Assembly: GCA_021199825.1 (NCBI GenBank)
Contig: JAJQHI010000107.1
Location: 1 to 5,793 of the forward strand
DNA length: 5,793 bases
Direction of reading: 5' to 3'
From: Bacillota bacterium
GTDB taxonomy: Bacteria; Bacillota; Clostridia; Oscillospirales; CAG-272
The notes below the pieces were generated by a model. It had not been told where the DNA came from. It ran no database searches and saw only the letters and a list, made by a program, of their open reading frames with translations. Each line of letters opens with the position of its first letter. Position 1 is the stretch's first letter. Of this stretch, positions 1 to 3,971 are shown piece by piece. A program made the translations under genes and the position numbers.

Positions 1-5
1 GTCAT
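1..5 (-). CDS. possible first codon of a divergent gene
   Basis: On the minus strand an ATG occupies 5-3. It is preceded by a G-run (bases 18-14 read on the minus strand) with an 8-nt spacer, and by a good divergent promoter at 86-58. Together these suggest a leftward gene starting here and leaving the window at once. The G-run is only a weak match to GGAGG, and just one full codon is visible, so nothing can be said about the product. Confidence 0.3.
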
Positions 6-42
6 ATATAAAACCCCCGTCTGCAAGGCGCAACTATCCATA

Positions 43-63
43 TATAATTATAATATAATTATA
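43..63. repeat. AT-only 21-bp palindrome (tandem self-palindromic 10-mers)
   Basis: TATAATTATA occurs at 43-52 and again at 54-63, separated by one A. Each 10-mer is its own reverse complement, so the whole 21-bp element is both a direct repeat and a palindrome with an odd centre. Its right half supplies the -10 box of the leftward promoter and its left half lies at about the expected start site. It could be a regulator site or simply an easily melted AT tract; the sequence does not decide. Confidence 0.6.
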
Positions 64-86
64 GCGCAAGCGGGCAGCTTTTTCAA
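58..86 (-). promoter_or_regulatory. divergent sigma-A-type promoter, reading left
   Basis: Read on the minus strand, TTGAAA (86-81) is separated by 17 nt from a perfect TATAAT (63-58). This is the same -35, spacing and -10 as the rightward promoter. The expected transcription start is near base 51, giving a leader of about 45 nt before the ATG at 5-3. The spacer is GC-rich and contains AAGC/GCTT. Sigma-A use is inferred from consensus match only. Confidence 0.6.
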
Positions 87-223
87 TCAGCACATCGGAA
101 AAATATGCTCTTTCCTGTCGCTTATTTTCGAGTTTCTGCGGATATCATTTAACATATCTGATAATCTAAAACGCAATGCCGCCACTCTTCCCCTCATGTT
201 TCGAATTATTTTACCTTCCGTAC
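87..223. other. intergenic core between divergent promoters, no gene seen
   Basis: This AT-rich stretch of about 137 bases separates the two promoters. No coding region on either strand, RNA gene or rho-independent terminator is recognised. The only local structure noticed is a short inverted repeat, GATAT (141-145) and ATATC (154-158) with an 8-base gap. It could be an operator half-site pair but is too short to call. Confidence 0.4.
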
Positions 224-252
224 TTGAAAAGTCCGAGATGCTATGCTATAAT
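224..252 (+). promoter_or_regulatory. sigma-A-type promoter with extended -10 for the rightward operon
   Basis: TTGAAA (224-229), a 17-nt spacer and TATAAT (247-252) are present. TG at 244-245, one base before the -10, makes it an extended -10 element. The predicted transcription start is about 259-260, leaving a leader of only about 27 nt before the GTG start at 287. There is no room for a riboswitch or attenuator in the leader. The downstream genes are tightly packed, so this is likely the main promoter of the whole + strand operon. Confidence 0.8.
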
Positions 253-272
253 AGAATACTGAATAATTATGT

Positions 273-277
273 GGAGG
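273..277 (+). promoter_or_regulatory. GGAGG ribosome binding site deciding a GTG start at 287
   Basis: A perfect GGAGG lies 9 nt before GTG at 287-289. An in-frame ATG at 269 lies upstream of this ribosome binding site, so starting there would place the SD inside the coding sequence and leave that ATG only about 9 nt after the predicted transcription start. The GTG start gives a protein beginning MFGYVKPL, which is how I recall DUF5685 family members beginning. Confidence 0.75.
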
Positions 278-286
278 CGACAAGCA

Positions 287-1225
287 GTGTTCGGATACGT
301 CAAACCGTTGACATCGGAGCTGAGACTCCGTGAGGAGGAATTTTATCGCTCGGTCTACTGTGGTCTGTGCCGCTCGATGAAGGCGCTGACCGGGCGTGTT
401 TCCACATTAACGCTCTCATATGATATGGTTTTTTTGGTGCTGACAAGGCTGTCTATTTCGGGCGAGCATTACGGCACCGAGCTCTGCCGATGCGGGGTCA
501 ACCCGCTGAGGCTTGAGCGCCGCCCTATCATGAACGACGGTGGTGAGCTTCGTTATGCTGCGGGGGTGTCCTCGCTGCTCACCGAATGCAAAATTGCGGA
601 TGACGCGAACGACGAGCGTGGGCTTTCGAGAACGGGCGCAAAGCTTTCGCTTGGAGGCGCCGAGCGCAGGACAGTGAGGTCAGGTGTTCCGGCACAGCTT
701 GAATCAGCGGTCAAATCAAGGCTTTCGGAGCTATATGAAAAAGAAGCGCAAAAGCCCGAATCCGTCGATATGTGTGCTTCGGTTTTCGGCGAGCTTCTCG
801 GTGACATTTTCGCATTCGGCATAGACGACAAGGCGGGCGCCGCAATTGCCCGCGAGATAGGACGGGGCGCCGGGCGATTTATCTATATCGCCGATGCTGC
901 GGACGACGTGGGAGAGGATATAAAAGCCGGAAGGTGGAATCCTGTCGCCGCGCTTTGGAAGGATGAAATTCACGGCGATGTTTTCTCCGATTTTGCAAAG
1001 GAAGCGATTTTATCGTCCGTGAAGCTGGAGCTTTCACGCGCCGCGGGCGCGGCGGAGCTAATTGAGCTGCCTGAGGGCGGTTATCCCGAAACACTCGAAA
1101 TCGTTAAAAATATACTTTATCTCGGAATGCCGGACGCCGCTAAGCGCATTCTTTATGGGGACGGCGGCAAAAAGAGCAAAAAACATAAGAGGACGGGGGC
1201 TGAAGATTTTGAAGGATCCTTATAA
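287..1225 (+). CDS. DUF5685-like protein with two Asp-rich motifs
   Basis: This encodes 312 aa from the GTG at 287. I recognise the family from the MFGYVxPL start, the Tyr-Cys-Gly-Leu-Cys motif (C25, C28) and the LTLSYD segment (41-46); the label DUF5685 is from memory. A third cysteine region, C67/C69, could join C25/C28 in a metal site. Two acidic motifs stand out: IADDANDE (103-110) and DAADDVGED (203-211), the latter followed by GR (215-216) and P219. This pair resembles the diphosphate/Mg-binding motifs of phytoene and squalene synthases, but enzymatic function is my inference. No signal peptide or membrane segment is seen. The C-terminal tail is Lys-rich (about 295-303). The end overlaps the next gene by 17 bases if that starts at 1209, implying translational coupling. 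It is the first gene of the operon, directly behind a strong promoter. No function is established. Confidence 0.8.
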   Translation: MFGYVKPLTSELRLREEEFYRSVYCGLCRSMKALTGRVSTLTLSYDMVFLVLTRLSISGEHYGTELCRCGVNPLRLERRPIMNDGGELRYAAGVSSLLTECKIADDANDERGLSRTGAKLSLGGAERRTVRSGVPAQLESAVKSRLSELYEKEAQKPESVDMCASVFGELLGDIFAFGIDDKAGAAIAREIGRGAGRFIYIADAADDVGEDIKAGRWNPVAALWKDEIHGDVFSDFAKEAILSSVKLELSRAAGAAELIELPEGGYPETLEIVKNILYLGMPDAAKRILYGDGGKKSKKHKRTGAEDFEGSL

Positions 1226-1871
1226 GGTATTGGGCGTTTCGCGTGACGCAAGCGACGCGGAAATCAAAAAGGCTTACTACGAGCTTGCGAAAAAATATCA
1301 TCCCGACAATTACGCGGACAGCCCGCTTTCCGACCTTGTTGAGGAGAAAATGAAAGAAATCAACGAGGCGTATGACAACATACAAAAGGAACGCTCATCG
1401 GGCTCATCCGGCTACGCATACGCCTATGAGGATGATGATGACAGCACCTCATCGGGCAGCAGCTATTCGGGCTCATACAGCCGCTCAAACGGCGCTGCGT
1501 TTTACGGTGAGGTAAGACGGCTTATCAACAGCTACAGCTATCGCGAGGCGGAGCGTATGCTTTTATCCGTGCCCGACGCTGACAGGGGCGCCGAATGGAA
1601 TTACCTTTACGGATGCGTGCAGTATCTTGGCTACGGCAGATATTCGGATGCACTTCGATATATCGAGCGCGCCTGCTATCTTGACCCTTCAAACACCGAA
1701 TATTCAGACCAGCGCGACAAAATGAAGAGCGGAGCCTACTCATACGGAAGAGGATATACCCCGTACAACAGCTCCTCAGATGAATGCTCGGAATCGTGCA
1801 GATGGTGCTCAAATATGCTCCTTCTCAATATGCTCTGCAACTGTATGTGCGGACGCGGAGGACGCTGCTGA
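1209..1871 (+). CDS. J-domain protein with TPR-like segment and Cys-rich tail
   Basis: This is 220 aa from the TTG at 1209. Residues 1-62 form a J domain: DPYKVLGVS at 3-11, the helix-II stretch [13 protein letters not shown], and the essential HPD at 31-33, which in this family stimulates the ATPase of an Hsp70 (DnaK). A low-complexity Ser/Gly/Tyr/Asp linker (about 63-94) follows, then a helical repeat-like region (98-170; [25 protein letters not shown]) like TPR units. The tail has seven cysteines (193, 197, 200, 210, 212, 214, 220). The classical DnaJ four-repeat CxxCxGxG zinc domain is absent, so this is not housekeeping DnaJ. TTG was chosen because it puts DPYKVLG right at the N-terminus, with a G-run 9 nt upstream. 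The in-frame ATG at 1155 would add 18 residues, has no clear RBS and would overlap the previous gene by 71 bases. Substrate and location are unknown. Confidence 0.85.
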   Translation: MKDPYKVLGVSRDASDAEIKKAYYELAKKYHPDNYADSPLSDLVEEKMKEINEAYDNIQKERSSGSSGYAYAYEDDDDSTSSGSSYSGSYSRSNGAAFYGEVRRLINSYSYREAERMLLSVPDADRGAEWNYLYGCVQYLGYGRYSDALRYIERACYLDPSNTEYSDQRDKMKSGAYSYGRGYTPYNSSSDECSESCRWCSNMLLLNMLCNCMCGRGGRC

Positions 1872-1874
1872 GGA

Positions 1875-2399
1875 ATGAAAGAGACAAAGCGCATTACCTT
1901 TTGCGGCGTCATGACGGCGCTTGCGTGCGTTCTTATGTATATCGGAGCTGTCACGGACATTTTCTCGCTCACCGCGTGTATTTTCGCGGCTTTCGCAGTG
2001 CTTTTCATTTACATCGAATATGGGCTTCGTTCGGGAATTATGGTCTACGCGTCTATATCAGTGATCTCACTTTTGATTCTGCCCGAAAAGCTCTCCGCTG
2101 TGCTTTTTACGGCATACGTCGGATATTACCCGATGCTAAAGCTTAAAATCGAAAAGCTGAAAAGCCACGCGGCAAGGTGGATTATCAAGCTTCTGAGCTT
2201 TAATATAATGCTTGCAGCGGCAATGCTCATAGGAAGGCTTGTGCTCCTTGTCGAATATGATTCGTTTTGGCTTGAGGCGGCGACAGCCGTAATCGCAAAC
2301 GCCGCGTTCATTCTCTCTGATATCCTTGCCACAAGGCTGATATTTCTTTATATAAACAAGTACAGACAAATCCTCAGAAAGCACGGTTTTGTCAAATAA
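1875..2399 (+). CDS. small six-helix integral membrane protein
   Basis: This encodes 174 aa. Hydrophobic segments at about 7-26, 30-50, 53-69, 73-88, 103-126 and 134-160 predict five or six membrane helices. Basic loops lie at 89-105 (KLKIEKLKSH) and at the C-terminus (KYRQILRKHGFVK), which would place both inside the cell. A PEK...YVGYYP stretch (70-86) between helices looks like a conserved family signature. The size and helix count recall ECF-transporter S components, but I see no diagnostic substrate motif and do not assign one. The start is ATG 1875, three bases after the J-protein stop; a GGAGGA at 1857-1862, inside the end of the upstream gene, provides a 12-nt spaced RBS. Near-zero spacing suggests coupled expression with the J-domain protein. 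Function unknown. Confidence 0.8.
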   Translation: MKETKRITFCGVMTALACVLMYIGAVTDIFSLTACIFAAFAVLFIYIEYGLRSGIMVYASISVISLLILPEKLSAVLFTAYVGYYPMLKLKIEKLKSHAARWIIKLLSFNIMLAAAMLIGRLVLLVEYDSFWLEAATAVIANAAFILSDILATRLIFLYINKYRQILRKHGFVK

Positions 2400-2413
2400 T
2401 ATAGGAGTACACA

Positions 2414-3301
2414 ATGATAAACTCAATGACCGCCTTCGGAAGAGCTGTAGGCACCTCCGGCGGCAAAAGGTACACAGTCGAAATTAAAAGCGTCAACGGA
2501 AGATTTCTTGACGTCAGCGTCAAATATCCGCGTCAATACGGCTTTGTCGAGCCGCTCATAAAAGCCCATATATCGGAGCACGGCATATTAAGGGGCAAGG
2601 TTGACGTCTATCTGGGAGTCGATGTTTTTGAGGCTAAGGGAGTTACCGTTGCGCTTGACGGGGAGCTTTCGGAATCGTACATCAAGGCTCTTTGCGAGCT
2701 GCGCGACAAATTCGGGCTCAAGGATGATATTTCCGTTATGAGCGTCGCTTCATACCGCGACATTTTTGTCACCTCGGCTGCCGAGGAGGACATGAATGCC
2801 GAATGGGATGCGATAAAATCCGTCCTTGATGAGGCTCTCAAATCCTATACGGAGATGAGCGCCGCTGAGGGCGAAAGACTCGCCGATGATATGAAGGTCA
2901 AGCTTTCATCAATCCGTGATGACACCGCAAAAATCAAGGAAACATCAGAGGAAAACATAAAAGGCTACCCCGAAAGGCTCACGGAGCGCATCAAGTCGCT
3001 TCTTGACTCGGCTGACGTTGAAATCAGCGAGCAGCGGATATTGACCGAGGCAGCTATTTTCGCCGACAAAGCGTCAATTGACGAGGAGCTTGTAAGGCTT
3101 GATTCGCATATTTCCGCGTTTTTCGATATTTTGAACGGCGAGGATGCCGTTGGGCGCAAGCTTGATTTTCTCGTTCAGGAGATGAACCGCGAGATAAACA
3201 CCATAGGCTCAAAATCCCAGAACACGGATATCGCGCACCTTGTGGTCGATGTCAAATGCACAATTGAAAAGCTGCGCGAGCAGATTCAAAATCTCGCTTA
3301 A
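2414..3301 (+). CDS. yicC: YicC/YloC-family endoribonuclease
   Basis: At 295 aa this is full length for the family. It opens with the signature MINSMTAFGRA and continues with a YicC-like N-terminal domain (about 1-155; EIKSVNGRFLDVSVKYP near 23-39). The C-terminal domain (about 210-295, the former DUF1732) has DEELVRLDSHI followed by the very conserved run GRKLDFLVQEMNREINTIGSK. Family members in E. coli (YicC) and B. subtilis (YloC) are reported as oligomeric metal-dependent endoribonucleases involved in RNA decay. AGGAG at 2403-2407 sits 6 nt before ATG 2414, and the upstream gene ends 14 bases earlier. In Firmicutes this gene typically precedes remA, as here. The protein should be cytoplasmic; no signal peptide or membrane segment is seen. 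No key deletion is apparent. Confidence 0.95.
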   Translation: MINSMTAFGRAVGTSGGKRYTVEIKSVNGRFLDVSVKYPRQYGFVEPLIKAHISEHGILRGKVDVYLGVDVFEAKGVTVALDGELSESYIKALCELRDKFGLKDDISVMSVASYRDIFVTSAAEEDMNAEWDAIKSVLDEALKSYTEMSAAEGERLADDMKVKLSSIRDDTAKIKETSEENIKGYPERLTERIKSLLDSADVEISEQRILTEAAIFADKASIDEELVRLDSHISAFFDILNGEDAVGRKLDFLVQEMNREINTIGSKSQNTDIAHLVVDVKCTIEKLREQIQNLA

Positions 3302-3323
3302 TTTTGTCGGAGGATAATATTAT

Positions 3324-3578
3324 ATGACGCTTGTCAACATCGGCTACGGCAACTTTGCCGCACGCGAGCATATTATCGCCGTCATCGGAAGCGACACCGC
3401 TCCCGCCAAAAGGCTTATAGGCGAGGGCAAGGAGAGCAGGCGCGTAATTGACGCAACCTGCGGAAAAAAGACGCTTTCCGTCATTATAACTGACAGCGAA
3501 CACATCATTTTATCGGCGCTTACACCGGAAACTCTCGCCTCCCGCACAAATTCTGCGGAAACGTCGGAGCAGTCATAA
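3324..3578 (+). CDS. remA: RemA/DUF370 DNA-binding regulator
   Basis: This 84-aa protein matches the RemA family: VNIGYGN at 4-10, the AP-x-KR motif (26-30), RRVIDAT (39-45) and SEHIILSALTPETLASR (58-74). In B. subtilis RemA forms a ring-shaped oligomer that wraps promoter DNA and activates biofilm matrix genes; the role in clostridia is largely unstudied. Aligning by eye to the B. subtilis protein, R18, R50 and R51, which I recall as DNA-contact residues, correspond here to H16, K48 and K49 in a CGKKTLSV context instead of YGRRTRAV. The final ten residues, rich in Ser/Glu/Thr, extend beyond the usual end. CGGAGGAT before the gene ends about 9 nt before ATG 3324, and yicC ends 22 bases upstream. 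Family assignment is firm; target genes cannot be inferred. Confidence 0.92.
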   Translation: MTLVNIGYGNFAAREHIIAVIGSDTAPAKRLIGEGKESRRVIDATCGKKTLSVIITDSEHIILSALTPETLASRTNSAETSEQS

Positions 3579-3617
3579 TAAAAGCTTATTTTAGGATACA
3601 AAGGAGATATAAAAACC

Positions 3618-3941
3618 ATGTCAATGATTTCACCTTCAATCGAAGAGCTGACCCGCGGGAAATTCAACCGCTATACGCTTGTCATCGCAACCGCAAAATG
3701 CGCGCGTCTTGTGACAAACGAATATGTAAAGCAGCGCGAGTACGCGGAAACCCTCATCGCGAACAAGGAAATGGACAGATCGCTCGTTTCAATGATAAGA
3801 CGCGAATTTCGCGACGAAAAGGCTGTCAAAAGCGCAATCACACGTTTGGCGGATGGCGAGTTTCAGGTTGTGAACGAGGGGGAGGGAGACATTTCTGTCG
3901 AAAACCTCACAGGCAACCCGGAAGCGCACCGCGCCGAATAA
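3618..3941 (+). CDS. rpoZ: RNA polymerase omega subunit, extended
   Basis: This encodes 107 aa. The core omega motif is clear: SPSIEEL at 5-11, then NRYTLVIATAKCAR at 17-30. The last conserved helix, DEKAVKSAITRLADGEF (66-82), matches the usual K-x-V-x-x-A-x-x-x-x-x-x-G pattern. Omega binds the beta-prime subunit and helps assemble RNA polymerase. Between these two parts lies a charged stretch (about 34-64) longer than in textbook omega proteins by roughly twenty residues, and C28 stands where Arg is common. An acidic tail (86-107) follows. AAGGAG at 3601-3606 gives 11-nt spacing to ATG 3618; a second in-frame ATG at 3624 is less well spaced. Position between remA and priA supports the assignment, since in many Firmicutes rpoZ sits in this cluster. 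gmk, the usual immediate neighbour, is missing. Confidence 0.82.
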   Translation: MSMISPSIEELTRGKFNRYTLVIATAKCARLVTNEYVKQREYAETLIANKEMDRSLVSMIRREFRDEKAVKSAITRLADGEFQVVNEGEGDISVENLTGNPEAHRAE

Positions 3942-3971
3942 ATAAATCAATCATAAGAAGGCAAGAGCATT

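Noticed and set aside
69..84. AAGC/GCTT hairpin followed by a T-run, as a rho-independent terminator.
   Set aside because: Only a 4-bp stem with a 5-base loop; the same bases are better explained as the spacer and -35 of the leftward promoter.
269..286. ATG at 269 as the start of the first gene.
   Set aside because: The perfect GGAGG lies downstream of it, it is about 9 nt from the predicted transcription start, and the family-like N-terminus begins at GTG 287.
1395..1490. Repeated TCATCGGG/TCATCCGG-like units in the J-domain gene as a DNA repeat element.
   Set aside because: They are imperfect and explained by Ser-Ser-Gly codons of the low-complexity linker.
1784..2146. 120-codon + strand open frame overlapping the J-domain and membrane-protein genes.
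   Set aside because: It lies in another frame across two genes that have clear domain or membrane features, has no RBS and no recognisable protein character.
2326..2356. Possible internal promoter before yicC (TTGCCA, then TATATA at 17 nt or TATAAA at 19 nt).
   Set aside because: The -10 is poor at the good spacing and good only at a 19-nt spacing; it lies inside the membrane-protein gene in ordinary AT-rich codons, so I do not call it.
3576..3600. AT-rich inverted repeat around AAGCTT between remA and rpoZ, as a terminator.
   Set aside because: The stem is short and A/T-only outside AAGCTT, so it would be unstable; the next RBS follows at once.
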